The translations under genes and the position numbers were made by a program. The notes below the pieces were generated by a model, which did not search any database, was not told where the DNA came from, and saw only the letters and a program-made list of their open reading frames with translations. A DNA stretch of 64,000 bases from Solea solea (taxonomy: Eukaryota > Chordata > Actinopteri > Pleuronectiformes > Soleidae), in the NCBI RefSeq assembly GCF_958295425.1, contig NC_081137.1, positions 13,307,254-13,371,253 on the forward strand, written 5' to 3'. Below are positions 50,901-63,258 of this stretch, piece after piece (positions within the stretch are counted from its first letter, which is position 1; each line of letters opens with the position of its first letter).

Positions 50901-53878
50901 AAAACGGGCGCTTCTCAGATGTTTCGTCAGATGTACACCCACGGACTTGTCAGATCAGCTCCACTACTCCTTCACACACACACGTTTTGATTGGCTATAG
51001 GCTGAAAAACAACAACGGGAGTCTAATGCGAGTGGAACCATCAAAGCACGGACCTGCGTCAACGCCACATCACTCTTTGCAACGGGCTGAGGCAACAGCC
51101 GACCCCATTTGAATTGAAATAATGCTACCTGAAATAAATCTGGTCTGAAATAATACAGAATCTGATTTTCTACATTTTATTGAGATTTGTTTTGGACAGA
51201 AAACAAAAAAAATATTCTTTTTCTTTCCAAATCTGACTCTGGGAAGTGGTTTGAAATGCAATGAAAATCAGATTTCTGCATTATTCATCGAAGTTCAAAC
51301 CAGGGTCAGAAATTAGTGAGGGCCCGGGGGCAAAATGCCCTTGAAATATCTGGAAAAAAGCCCTTAAAATTCACCTTAGAACACTAAAATACATACAGTA
51401 GTTAACGTTAGACTAAGTCCGAGTTGAGAATGGCCAGCTACACACAGCAGAAACACAGGATGAAACCAACAGCATGACTGACACCATCACTGCTGCTGAA
51501 ACAGTTGTGAGAGATGGTATTGTCTGTGGTTGGACGATGGACTGGATCGGGACATCTACTGACAGTAGAGGACACGAATCCTCCATTGTGTCCTTCAAAC
51601 TGTGAGTGCAGTTGGAAATGCAGCTGGCCTTAAATCTCATTCTAAGAGGTATTAAAAAGGTCTTAAAACGTGTTGAAGTGCCTGAAAAGAACCAATTTGA
51701 GAAATAAATTTCCCACGTAGTCTGAACATGGCGTTATATTCTTTAGCGATTACTGTTTTTTTCAGCCTCTGCTCGACTACATTGTATTTCTGCATTTTAT
51801 AAAAGGACATGCATAAAACTATGTTTTAGAGGCCGTTCACCCAACATCCAATTACAGAGCAGGATGCAGGAATAGTGCCAAGAGAGGATGACTTTAACTG
51901 CTGCACAACATGATCGTGTTTAAGTTATAATTTTGACCAATCCTGCTATGCAGTGAATGTCAATCATAGCATATTTCCAAATCAACATCAAAGCAATCAG
52001 CGGCAATTAAGGAGCAACTGGAAACGGTGTTCAGTCCATTTGCTTTATTTGCTTTGGAAGGATTTGGGTTGGTTTCCGCGCAGCAACATTGCCATTCCCA
52101 GTCTGACAGACAAACAGCACTCATAAAACTGAGGCGTCTGCTTCACAGCACTGCAGGAAGTTTACAACAAATGTCTGGATAAATCCACCAGAGATGGCAC
52201 TGCCAACTCGTCTCCAATAAAACACTCTAATGGTGCTCAAAATGGAACACAAATGAGATGATGCAGTGTGGTTATTTCCACGTCCAGGAATTTAAAACAC
52301 ATTATGGATGTTGTCAGTAGAGATTGGGCTAAAAAGGAGGTAGAGAAACAACATGTCCTGTCACTTTCATTGTGGGGTTGAATGATTTGTGTAGTTTTTT
52401 TTTTCTGTTGTTTTTTTTTTTTAAATCAAATTAGTCAATCGCAAAGGCTGCAAATCAATTATTCAATCCTCTATGTAAATTAGAAAAACGTAACACACAT
52501 ATTGGAAAAATACTCCACTAAAACTCGTATTATAACACAAATATAATCGCCATTGCAATATGTAGCAGGAAAAAAAAGGGGACACATTGTTCAGCCCTAC
52601 TCTCCACAGTCTCTTTGCCAGCTGAAGATAACACACTGATCCAATGCACCTCAGTTTTGTCAGCAGTAGCTCAACGTGCTGTTTACCCTGCAAATGTACG
52701 ACTAATTAACTCGTGGCTACGGACAAAGATGGAGTTTGTCCAGCTCAGCTCAGGCCGGGAGCAAGGACACCAACACCAAAGGCCACACTGGCTCCAGAAA
52801 TCCCTCCCATCACCGACACTATGGAGAAGAGAAGGTGCCAGCGTGTCTGTCCCTGCTGCTACAAACAGAAAGTGGCTTACATAAAAATGTTATTCCTGAA
52901 AACACTGTACACAGTATATCCACTGAAAGCTCTGATGACAAACCGAATGCCTACAGTTCTATGCAACAGTCTCTGGCCACCATCACATTTGTTTTAGCAC
53001 TGCTATAATGGTCGTATATGAGTATTTCTCATTGTCTTACAAAATACTGGAAGAAATGTATGCAAGTTTAAAATAAGTGAACATTTTACTGTTTAAGTGT
53101 TCAAGTATTCAACGTGACCTCTCTTTACACGTAAGCAATGGCAGGAGTCGAACACTAATTCATGCTATGAGTAACACTTCACGTCATTCCATTCACAATG
53201 CCAAAGGTTCGAGACTTTAACAGACGTAAAAATCATAATTTTGCGTCAACAAGGCCAACAACAAAGCTCGCGGTGGCCTGTATGTCATAAAAGCTCATGG
53301 CTTGAAGAATAAATAGCGCTCGTTCATTTCCTTAATGTGGTATTTACCACTGTGGCATTGGAAATAACAGTGAGTGATACTGCTGTGCACTCGCACCCAG
53401 CAATCAGTCAACAGCGACTATAGGTGCTTTCCATCACATTATTCAGGATCATTGTAATGAGATGTTTTAATCCTGTTCCAGTCCACCTCCATTCTGTTCT
53501 GACAGGTTTCCACCTACACCAGGAAAACACAGCAAACCAGCCTCTTTTTTTTTTTTTTTGCAGCTGTAATGGCAACAATGTGTAGTGCAAGGGGTGTCAT
53601 TCCTATAATGACTGAGCTGTCATGAATATAATAGCTTTGCTGTTGTGTTTTATAGACAGAAAGTTCACCGACTCCCGGCACAAGTAAGAAGTACTGCAGC
53701 CGAGGGCAGTCAGTGTGGTTTGGACTGAAGCTGCATCATTTCTATCTGATAGTGGCAGGTTGTTTTGCAGCATGACGTGACGTCTCAGGAATAAAGGAGG
53801 CAGTGACACAGCAGATCTGTGGCCATCGGATCTTTGAGCTTGCCCGTTGTCCATGTGGAATCTTTCATGCACCATGTC
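47976..53878. other. Long non-coding stretch, no gene recognised
   Basis: Contains a G12 run at 48955-48966, an A21-type run at about 50411-50432, T runs at 52387-52424 and 53546-53560, and a (GATT)n patch at about 48030. 52375-52612, ending TTCAGCCCTAC, is probably a decayed repeat. No protein or RNA gene is supported. Confidence 0.4.
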
Positions 53879-54300
53879 AGGGCTGCAACTACTTCTTTTC
53901 ACCATCAATTAATCTGATGATTATTTTCTCCATTAATCAATTAGTTGATGAAATTTCTGAAAAATGTTGAAAAATGTTGATTGGTGATTCCCAAACCTTG
54001 AAATGAGTCTTGTTTTGTGTGAAACCAAAAATGATTACGTTTTAATGAACGCATTCACAATTAAGAAGCTAAAAAAAAAAAAAAAAAAACACAGAAACAA
54101 ATTAATCCAAATAGTTTATGTTCATTTTAGGGCAGAAACAATTACTCGAGCACTAAATTATTCGTCAAATATTTTGATCTATTAAATTGGTTTGAGTGTT
54201 TTTTAAAAATAATTTAATTAGTTTCTCTAATTTGTTGAATGTGAATATTTTTTGTTTTCTTTGCTCCATATAACAAACTTTATTTCTACCTCTTTTGAAT
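53879..54300 (+). mobile_element. Element A, copy 5 plus an adjoining partial copy
   Basis: CAGGGCTGCAACTACTTCTT starts the first copy, which includes AATGTTGATTGGTGATTCCC and an A-run at 54071-54090. A second head, AGGGCAGAAACAATTACTCG, starts at about 54130 and includes TTTCTTTGCTCCATATAAC. Two copies side by side or a partial duplication. Confidence 0.65.
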
Positions 54301-54317
54301 GATTTCTGCATATAAAA

Positions 54318-54349
54318 AAAATAAATAAATAAATAAATAAATAAATAAC
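54318..54349. repeat. (AAAT)n microsatellite
   Basis: About seven AAAT units. Confidence 0.93.
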
Positions 54350-54892
54350 ATCAGGTAATTTGATGGGCTGAAACGAATTAGTCAAAGATCAGGACAAAAT
54401 TATATGGACATTAGTCAAATGTCAATAATGTCAATGAGTCAAATGAGTCAGTGAGAAATATTACCTTGCATTTACGGGCGACTGGAGTGAGCACTAATGA
54501 TGTGGTACTGGCTTATCACCCAGCAGCAACAACCACAGCCTGTGATCTGCTACAGGTTGCCAAGTGTAGCACACTTACAGCAAGCTGGTCATTACTGAAA
54601 GTAAGCCCCAAGGTGAAAGGCAACAACAAATGACTGCCTATACATTATCCTGCTCATTACAAAGCTCCTCACGAAAGGCATTAATCTTCCGATACAATAT
54701 CCGGATTTTAAATGCTTCTCTTTAATGCAATAAAGTCATTAGCAATGCTGCTCGGATAGATCATAGCTCTATCTGTACCTGGCTATGCTGTTAACAACTG
54801 AAACATTTAGAAAACTAACAGGTCTGACGTCCAACCACTGACGGGCAATTCAAAAGGAGACAAACAAATCATAGCCCTTCATGTGCTAGTCT

Positions 54893-55953
54893 GGGTTTCA
54901 ACTTCAACTACAGGATCAAAACCAAGACAGAGACCATGATATGCAAACATACTCCCTATATTTATTTGTGTTGTTATTCTGGAGATGCAGAAGGTTTTTT
55001 GTCAGTAGGATGCAATGTTTTCAGGTTTGTGTGGACGCAGAAATCCATTCGTCAATTCCATCAAATCAGATTTGTGTCACTTCAGTATGTGGTCGTACAA
55101 AGGATATACAGTATGTCCAATATGTGGCCATGCAACTGGATCACGGTCATATCAGCATTAGGGTTGCAACTTGTCACTAAATACGCCAAGAATCCTTCTT
55201 CAACATACATGACAAAGTAACGAACACATCCGCTGACTCAGTTGTCAGTCTTCACATTCGTTTTTCCACCACATGGTCCAAGGGCGACTCGACTCGGCAC
55301 GCTACCTGGTACTTTTTTCAAATGCCTGCTCTGGCGAGGCTCCAAGCGAGCTGAACCAACACTACGCGTGACGTCGTCAGACTGCCGGCCACTGATTTGT
55401 CAGAGTGCTGCAACAGGAAGAGGTCATGAACGCGACGTCCGACACAAGAATCAAACCTAACAATGCTAAACTGTAGATCAATTAAAAAGACTTAAAAATC
55501 CCCAAAACTTGCATTAATCTCCAACATTTAGCAAGGAAACGTCTAAGATCTCAATGTTTTACAGAGGAGTCTGGTATTTGGTGTCACAACCCCTGCCGCT
55601 GTATTCAGTGACGACCAATACACGTGCGCTCAACATTGATGTCATCGATCTGCAGCACAGCAAAATCAAACCACAGTAAAGGAAAGTGTTGTCCTCCAGA
55701 GCTAAATCTCACCCACACATTTGACGCAATAGCTTTTATTGCTAAATTTCCCTAAACCACAAATATGAGGTTTTCCTTTGTTGTTGTTGTTGATGATGCG
55801 TGCAAAAAAGATATTTGTGCACACACACGCGAGTTTGAAATGTTGCATTCAGATGACAGCAACCCGTAGTTATGAATGTGAACTGTCAAATCTGATCCAT
55901 AACTAATCAGATTTAAACTGGATTTGAATGTAGTTGGTCATCCGAACCCAGCC
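54893..55953. mobile_element. Family F element, probably with a nested family E insert
   Basis: The left edge CTGGGTTTCAACTTCAACTA and the right edge TAGTTGGTCATCCGAACCCAG are weak inverted repeats. The inside has ATCAAATCAGATTTGTGTCAC (left half) and AACTGTCAAATCTGATCC (right half). 55260-55655 belongs to family E. Boundaries tentative. Confidence 0.45.
55260..55655 (+). mobile_element. Family E copy 2 (3' truncated)
   Basis: GTTTTTCCACCACATGGTCC is a decayed left tip. GAGGCTCCAAGCGAGCTGAA and GCGACGTCCGACACAAGAAT match 63356-63420. The right TIR is absent. Confidence 0.72.
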
Positions 55954-56747
55954 TTTTGTGTTTGTTGGTTACCTAGTGATGTATCCTGAAGCCGGGCAAA
56001 TCAATTAAGCAACGTGCTGCAGCATCAGCACCACGGCTCCAGTGAAACTGGACTATTTCCACTGCTTCCTTTCGAAAGGTGTGGCTAAGTCAGGAGACAA
56101 AGCGGTGTAATCAGGCCGTTGACCATGGCCTCCCTCATTACTGCCAAAAGCAGGCTTTGGTGCCAGCAACTCAGAGGGAAGCCCATCCAAGAAATGTCTC
56201 TTCCAACTTGCAAAAGATGAAGTGCCATCTGTTTGTCTATCGCCTGTGTGCCGTCGGCACAGGTTAGATGAAGTTATTACAGCAGGCACGTCTCAATCCT
56301 CTGCAGTTCCTAATTCATGAGTCACATGTCGCCGATTTGTTTCGCCTCTGGTAAGTGCACCGGTATGAAGCGTCGTCCTGATAAGTAACATGTGGAACTA
56401 TCACATAAATTAGATTATGTTCTTGGATCTCCAAAAAGCTGCTATCTTAAAACACTGATCATTTAGGATAGAGTTTCCATAAATCTGTCCGATAGCTGGA
56501 CACCCGCTCTCACGATTAACATGGCTGCCAGCAGGGACTGAAGGAAATAAACAGATACTGTATGTCTGCACTAGTCTATAATATCTATGATATCTTAAAA
56601 ATATGTTTGCTGCTTTCTCTCACTGTTATAGTTGGCCTTTTCAGGCTGGGAACTGAAGTTTGAGAGAAAATCTGCAATTTTACATCACAGCACACAGGAA
56701 TTATTAATCTACTGCCATCTCCATCAGTAAGTTAAAAGAATTGCGAC
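55954..56747. other. Non-coding stretch, no gene recognised
   Basis: Mixed-composition sequence with short open frames on both strands at 56053-56289. No recognisable domain. Confidence 0.4.
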
Positions 56748-57275
56748 TTCAGTGTTTAACACTGAAGCCTCAAAATGTCCGTCTGGACTTTTTTTTTTGG
56801 CTCATTTTAACTACTTTAAATTATCCTGTGAGGAAGTGCTTTGGCCCATTTATCCAGAATAACTTTCAATATCTGGTTATGTGCAATTTACTGCATGTTA
56901 AAAATAATGTATGAACAATTTCAAATTATGAAAAACAAAAGGTTTTATGGAGAAGAAACACTCACATTGTGTGTGTTATATGTTGAATTTGAACACTATA
57001 GAACAAAATGTGTATTGAGTATTTGTCTCAATGTCCAAAAATAGGCGTTTTTTCCCAACTCTCTCTTCTCTGTTGACAAAGACAATGATTCGCCGGCTTC
57101 TTGCAACAGCGTGAGTGAAACTACCGTAATAACCACATGTTGTCTTTGACTTGCAACTTCTCAGCTTTCTCAGAAAATTGGAATTTGGAATTTTGCATAG
57201 TTACAGCAATGCAAAGTGCATCTGCACAGACGTGTTGTCTGCGATACGGCCGGTGTTAAAAGGAGTTAAAATCCC
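56748..57275. mobile_element. Family D copy
   Basis: GTTTAACACTGAAGCC at the left and GCCGGTGTTAAAAGGAGTTA at the right are imperfect inverted ends. AACTTTCAATATCTGG and ACTGCATGTTAAAAATAATG are shared with 21.4 kb. Confidence 0.65.
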
Positions 57276-58226
57276 TTATTTGGCACAATCTTATGAAACA
57301 AGGCTGTGGTACACCAGCAACTTCCTGTGCCCCCCCCTCACTAAGCTCAAAAATATAAATAACTAAATATTTTCTCTGTGGAATTTGGAGCAGGAAGGTG
57401 TTCAGTTTGGAATTGGAAAAGAATGTTTAGCGGTGAGTGGCGAACGTATTCTTAAGATATCATAGACTTAAGCAGGTGTGAATTGTATTGGATTAATCTA
57501 TTGTAAAGTGGCTAAAACCTCGTTCTAATTCTGTCCCCCTAATTCTGCCAAGTGTTTGGCTCACAGAAGGGATAGCGGCAAACTTTGTGATGACAACGTG
57601 TCAATACCTCATACAATCACGCTTCAAAACACCCTGAACTATCCCCTTATGGTACACTTATATGGAACGTGACAAATAAGGAAACGTAACACGATGCAGG
57701 AGCGTTTTGAATCCGACTCTTTGCTTACTGGCTGAGTAGTGAGTGCGGTCGGTGTGAGGCTCTGAACCACAACACATTTCCATTTTAAGGTGTTTAGATT
57801 CATGGCGTGCTGTGTTGATTTCAGCTGTTTTACCAATTAATGGCATTTTAATGGGCATACATGGCAGGAGGCCCTGCCGCAGGAAAATATATGCAGTCAT
57901 TCTCTCCAGATGAGTCAATGAATGTAAGCTGGTGCTGGTGCTGGTGGTGGTGGGGGTGGGGTTTGGGTATGAGGGTTATCTCCAACTCACCTGACCAACT
58001 TCAGCCCAGAATCTTCACACACAAATCCTGAATGGTGGACTAGGGCCTACATTCAGAATTTTTAAAGCTATTATGTATTTTTTTTTTTTTTACTGGAAAA
58101 TGTTTTTCATCCTCAGCCATTAGACTCCTGCGTTTTAATTAAATACGTGCACAGTGCAAACAAATCAATTCAATTGTTAACTTAGATGCTTTGCTGCTGT
58201 TCTTTTTTATTTCTCCATTTCCCTCT

Positions 58227-58272
<46 letters not shown>

Positions 58273-58537
58273 CATGCAGACCTGCGCCAACACTTCCCTA
58301 ATCCTGTATCTTTCTAATGTTTTCTCCTTTGTTTGGTTTTATATCCACACTAGTGGGCCTTTCGGAACCACAGCCTTATATAACAGCTCTTCACTGAAAC
58401 CCGCATCCTCAATCAAGTGGTTTTTGGCATTTGGCACCGAGTCGATTGTATTGTTTCACAGACACAGACCCAATTGTTTCTTGAACCGTGCCACAGACAC
58501 AGACAGTAAATAAAAAAATACTTGTTGGGCTACAACG
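57276..58537. other. Non-coding stretch with (TA)n
   Basis: Includes a (GCTGGT)-like GGTGCTGGTGCTGGTGGTGG patch at 57932, T13 at about 58079-58091, and (AT)n at 58234-58266. No gene recognised. Confidence 0.4.
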
Positions 58538-59060
58538 CGCGATAAAACACCAATGAGGTGATTTGTTGATCATTTATTTTTTTTACATGCCTGATCGGTT
58601 GATGAAAAGCGCATTGGCAGTCCGCGCATATCAATCAAGGCTCATCACCTACCGGATGGTGCTTCGGCTGCCGCGCTCTCCTTTCATGCACACTTCCCCA
58701 GATTCGGTCGCCCTTTTTCGGGTTCGGCGGCTCCTCGTGCGTCCTCCACAGTCAGGTGCGAGCACGACCTCGCCTTGTTGTATTCCCATATGTTGAAGGC
58801 AGCACGAATGCTCCAGTGGATGAGTGAATGGAGAGCCTGTGTGATCATGTGCTGCCAGCTCCTGTCTCTGTCCGTGTGTGTGTGTGTGTGTGTGTGTTCC
58901 CTCCCCGCTGCGGCAGCTCTGACTGGCTCCGCGCTCACACATACAGAGGAATAAAAACGTGCCGGACTCGCTGGCGAACTTGTGCACCTTATTATGGTAA
59001 TTAGTCGCTCGCACCGGTCCGTGCTCGCTCACCCGTTCATTCTTTGAGAGATACGCAAGC
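58538..59060 (-). promoter_or_regulatory. CpG-rich block, candidate distal promoter / first exon of flrt1
   Basis: By hand count there are about 34 CpG dinucleotides in roughly 440-500 bases at moderate GC. That is near or above the expected number, while the rest of the window is CpG-poor. The block contains GCGCG, CCGCGC and repeated TCG/GCG clusters, interrupted by a (GT)n tract at 58876-58897. On the minus strand, CGGTAG|GTGATG at 58654-58643 (GT at 58648-58647) is a usable splice donor; an overlapping GTAGGT lies one step upstream. FLRT coding exons are spliced to remote non-coding first exons, so a flrt1 promoter here is reasonable. It could instead serve a plus-strand or unannotated transcript. 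The open frames inside it show no protein family. Confidence 0.4.
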
Positions 59061-59129
59061 TCTCAGCTGTGTCCGCTGTTTGCGCTGAATAAATAAATTA
59101 CCTCCGAGAGATTTCTTTTTCTTTTTTTT

Positions 59130-59131
<2 letters not shown>

Positions 59132-59161
<30 letters not shown>
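59132..59161. repeat. (GA)n microsatellite
   Basis: About 15 GA units, just outside the CpG-rich block. Confidence 0.95.
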
Positions 59162-59163
<2 letters not shown>

Positions 59164-59392
59164 ATGAGGAACAGATGAGAGAAGACGTAAAGGATGGATA
59201 GGATTAGAGCAGAAGAAGGCTGGGACACATTTGTAAAAAAAAAAAGAAAAAAAGGTTTTCATCCACATGTCCTTTGGTTAACACTGAGCTATAATGTACA
59301 TCACTCTTTCTCTCATTCATTCATTCACCCACTCTCTCACTCACTGAGATGCCAGGCCATCACTGTTTCTTTTTATTTATCAGTCTGTTCAG

Positions 59393-59568
59393 TCTATCTA
59401 TCTAACTGTCTATCTATCTGTCTGTCTGTCTATCTGTCTGTCTGCCTGTCTATCTATCTATCTATCTATCTATCTAGCTATCTATCTATCCAGCTAACCA
59501 TCTATCTATCTGTCCATCTGTCCATCCGTCCATCTATCTATCCATCTATCTATCTAACCATCTATCTG

Positions 59569-59616
<48 letters not shown>

Positions 59617-59684
59617 GCTATCTATCTATCCAGCTAACCATCTATCTATCTGTCCATCCATCCATCTATCTATCCATCTATCTG

Positions 59685-59715
<31 letters not shown>

Positions 59716-59768
59716 GTCTGTCCATCTATCTATCTATCTGTCTGTCCATCTATCTATCTGTCTATCTG

Positions 59769-59803
<35 letters not shown>

Positions 59804-59856
59804 GTCTGTCCATCTATCTATCTATCTGTCTGTCCATCTATCTATCTGTCTATCTG

Positions 59857-59887
<31 letters not shown>

Positions 59888-59932
59888 GTCTGTCCATCTA
59901 TCTATCTATCTGTCTGTCCATCTATCTATCTG

Positions 59933-59991
<59 letters not shown>

Positions 59992-60088
59992 GTCTGTCCA
60001 TCTATCTATCTGTCTATCTATCTATCTATCTATCTATCTACCTCTCTATCTGTCCATCTATCTATCTATCTGTCTATCTATCTATCGC

Positions 60089-60123
<35 letters not shown>

Positions 60124-60172
60124 GTCTATCTATCTATCTATCCGTCCATTTATCTATCTATCTATCTATCTA

Positions 60173-60220
<48 letters not shown>

Positions 60221-60247
60221 ACTATCTATCTATCTATCTATCTATCT
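59393..60247. repeat. Large (TATC)n tetranucleotide array with higher-order repeats
   Basis: About 855 bases of CTAT units with CTGT and CCAT variants. CTGTCTGTCC recurs at 59714, 59738, 59802, 59826, 59886, 59910 and 59990, giving a repeated pair spaced by 24 bases every 84-88 bases. A second duplicated unit, with AGCTATCTATCTATCCAGC, starts near 59476 and 59616. The long plus-strand frame here is array read-through. Confidence 0.97.
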
Positions 60248-61574
60248 CTGTCTATTTGTTTAGTCTCCTTTCATAATAAAAACAAAACTACAGTCACAGT
60301 CAGACTCTCTTTGTGCGAGCAGTGGATGGAATTGTTCACGTGTTTGTTTTAATTATCGCTCCATCAGCTCATAGCATCATGTTGGGCAGGTTATGATTCT
60401 GTTCCACTGTTGTCAGAGTGTTTTCAAAGCGGCCCTTAAATTGGTCGGGCATCTGGTACAGTCCCCAGAGTGATGTGGACCACAGTTTGCTGCGGGGGGA
60501 ACGGAGTGTTGTGAATCCCACCGCTGGGCCGGAGATGAGACCAGCTGCTTACATTTCAGTTGTGCATCAAAAACCAACACTTATCAGCTCGGGAGCTTGT
60601 GATTGGGTGTGGCGGGGCTCCAGCTTCTCTCCCCTCACCTACACGCGCGCACACCTCAGCAAACAAATTGTGCCGTTGCTACAGTTTTGACATTGTTTTA
60701 TGCCCTTCAATCACATTCTGTGAAGAGCGAGGCTTGAGATTTTGTGTCGAAAAGCAAAATATCCCACAGGAAAGGCGAACGTGTAAGAAAAGATCAGTGG
60801 TTCCCAATAATTACAAAGCAGAGCATCATTGTCTCTAATGTGGATGATTCAGCAGGACCTTGATAAATGCAGTTACGATTCCCTCTTTGGTTCCATGCAC
60901 TTGCAGAGAAAACGTTGTAATCTTGAGCTCTTTTACTTTACGTCAGTGTTTTTGCAGGAAATAAATACACCTGACAGTGACAGCATGGCAAAAAAATGTG
61001 CCAAAAAAGGCCTGTAACCTCAACGTGTTTGATTAACCTTTAAAGCTTTACTCCCTAATTAGTTTTTGAAACACCCTCTCATGTTATTTGTTGAAATCCT
61101 CTTTAGCACTGTGAGCACAGCTTCATTGACACTACATCATGTCTGAATAACCCGTAAGAAAACACCGAACATTACGATGAACTGCACAGATAGGCAGGTC
61201 CGTTATTGACAGGGACACCAGTGAATCAATGTGTTTGGTCTGAATGAAATGATTGGTAGTGCTTATTGATTGTTATTGGGACGTGAAGAGGATTTTCAAC
61301 AACCAAAAAACAAAAAGTGTTTTGGGGACAAAATTACACACTAGTGTGTGCAGCTTTTTAAATAAAAACAAACGTCTTTTTACGTTGAATCAAGTGTCAA
61401 ATGAGTTCACATCACGCTGAGTACGTTCAGCAGCTCTGCGCGACCCTCGCTGTGTTTCTCAGTAGCACAGTGTTTAGGTGCTTGTGTTCCGATGCTGCAC
61501 ACAGGAAATCATTTGTTTACAGTGGGACTTTGCAGGTCTGGTCACCTTTTCAACTTCTCCTCTACAGTGCTCCC
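60248..61574. other. Non-coding stretch, no gene recognised
   Basis: Overlapping frames at 60418-60838 show no domain. No repeats that I can name. Confidence 0.4.
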
Positions 61575-61745
61575 CCTTACTGGGTAGCTCAGTGGAGTGA
61601 GTCGTTTTCGTATTCCGAGGGTAGTGGGTTTGATACCCAGCTCTGCCAGTCTACATGCCGATGTGTCTTTGGCACGCTTAACCCCACGTTGCCGACAGCG
61701 TGTGAATGACTGTGAGTGTATGAAGCGCTATATAAATCCGAAGAG
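61575..61745 (+). mobile_element. tRNA-derived SINE
   Basis: TGGGTAGCTCAGTGGAGTGA is an A-box-like head. GGTTTGATACC at 61627-61637 is a one- or two-mismatch B box, at normal tRNA spacing. The tail ATGAAGCGCTATATAAATCC is typical of fish SINEs (for example AFC-like families). Confidence 0.8.
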
Positions 61746-62677
61746 TAAATATTTTTACGACACCACCGTAAACATCCATCCATCATCATCTGCTTTACCC
61801 CACCAGCAGCAGTTTGATGGAATAAAGGCTTATTTCCTCCGCCTGCCACTGCACTGCCGCTAGGTCTGATAGTATTTCTTCACCATCATGACACCACATT
61901 TAAGGCCTCTCCACGTCCTTTTCCACACTTGGTGTCCGGAGAGACTAAAACGATACTAAAACAAGGCAATCAGCGATGGCAGACTTCACCCCAGTCATGC
62001 AACAAGCCTCCGTCGGCCTCTGTGGGTCATATTGGCACAACACAAACAGACAGACAGACACACAGAGCCACTAAAAACAATACTTCACTTCCACTCGGTG
62101 GGGTGAAGTAATAAGTGTCGGGGTTGTGTTCCACACATGCAGTGCATTTGATCCATTTGTACTCTTACACACATAAATGTCGGATTCCTAGATGCAGAAA
62201 GTACAAACTGGCGTGCCGAGTGTACACATGGATCTAGTGTGGATGATGAAATAATGCAGCCTATAATCTTAATCTGACTGATGAGCAGCGCGGAGTCACA
62301 CACCTCCAGCGTTTTCATTAAACTGCCATCATTCCATAAAATATTATGACAGGTCATTTTCATGTGAGAAACAAAGGCCTTGTTTTTCAGTTACTTTTTT
62401 ACTACGCCTTTGGCAAACAGTGTGACAATGTTGTCGAGCTGAATGTGCACATGTAGCAGTGCATGCTAGTCTACACTTGTAACTAGATGGTTTCGTCTTT
62501 TACTGGCTCTTCATTGAGTGCTTCTACTGACGAATAGGAGGCATTTTTCTCTCCAGTTGTCGTTGTTTCATTTCTTTGGCACACATTAGGCGTCAAATCA
62601 CACATGCGCTACTAAACTGGGCCTTTCTTAAAGGAATATTTTGGTTTTGGTTTTTTAGTGTAATTATATGAGGTATG
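61746..62677. other. Non-coding stretch, no gene recognised
   Basis: CATCCATCCATCATCATCTG at 61774 is a scrap of SINE-like tail in reverse. Nothing else recognised. Confidence 0.4.
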
Positions 62678-62940
62678 GGCCACACGGTTGGTGTAGTGGT
62701 TAGCACTCTTGCCTTTGAAGGAAGAAGACCTGGATTCGTGACCATGCATATTTGCATGTTCTCCCTGTGTGTGTGGGGGTTCCCTGCGGGTTCTCCGGTT
62801 TCCTCCCACAGTGCAATATGGGGATTAGGTGAATTGGACACTCTAAATTGACTGTAGGTGAGAGTGAATGGCTGATCGTCTCTATACGTGGCCCTGTGAT
62901 GGACTGGCAACCTCTCCAGGCCGTACCCCACCTTTAGGAA
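62678..62940 (+). mobile_element. Near-complete SINE-like repeat with tRNA-like head
   Basis: The head GGTGTAGTGGTTAGCACTC (A-box-like) is followed by CTGGATTCGTGACC (B-box-like, 62730-62743). The body GCATGTTCTCCCTGTG, TTCTCCGGTTTCCTCCCAC and the tail GATGGACTGGCAACCTCTCC are all in the usual order. It is the best reference copy in the window for the fragments at 11605, 22600, 39738 and 43010. Confidence 0.8.
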
Positions 62941-63258
62941 ACTAAAGTTCATAAACCCGCTCACTCTCCAGCACCAAGGTCCATAAAGAATCAGCACAGG
63001 AGCTCCTGCTCTACCACTGCCTCATGTGGGAAGTTTGAATGTAACGCCAAGCAAAGGATTTCAATCCCTGACAATAAGGAGCACGTTCCCATCCAAGAGA
63101 CTCCCCGGGCTTTCGATTGACTTCAGTGTAAACCCAGTGGTGATGCACACTCAGAGCAGAGAAGGGGTAAAATGAAAGTCAGAGATTGACATTAGGGTTA
63201 GGTGCCAGGATAGGACTGAGGTTAGGCTTAGGCTAAATATCTGGGTTAGGCTGATGAA

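Noticed and set aside
58649..59032. 127-codon minus-strand frame in the CpG-rich block
   Set aside because: It includes a His-Thr run from the (GT)n tract and no known domain. An open frame is expected in GC-richer sequence with few stops, so the block is better read as promoter or 5' UTR.
59194..59637. 147-codon plus-strand frame rich in YLS units
   Set aside because: Translation of the (TATC)n array.
59393..60247. CRISPR-like regular spacing in the tetranucleotide array
   Set aside because: The units are slippage variants of TATC with no unique spacers, in a vertebrate genome.
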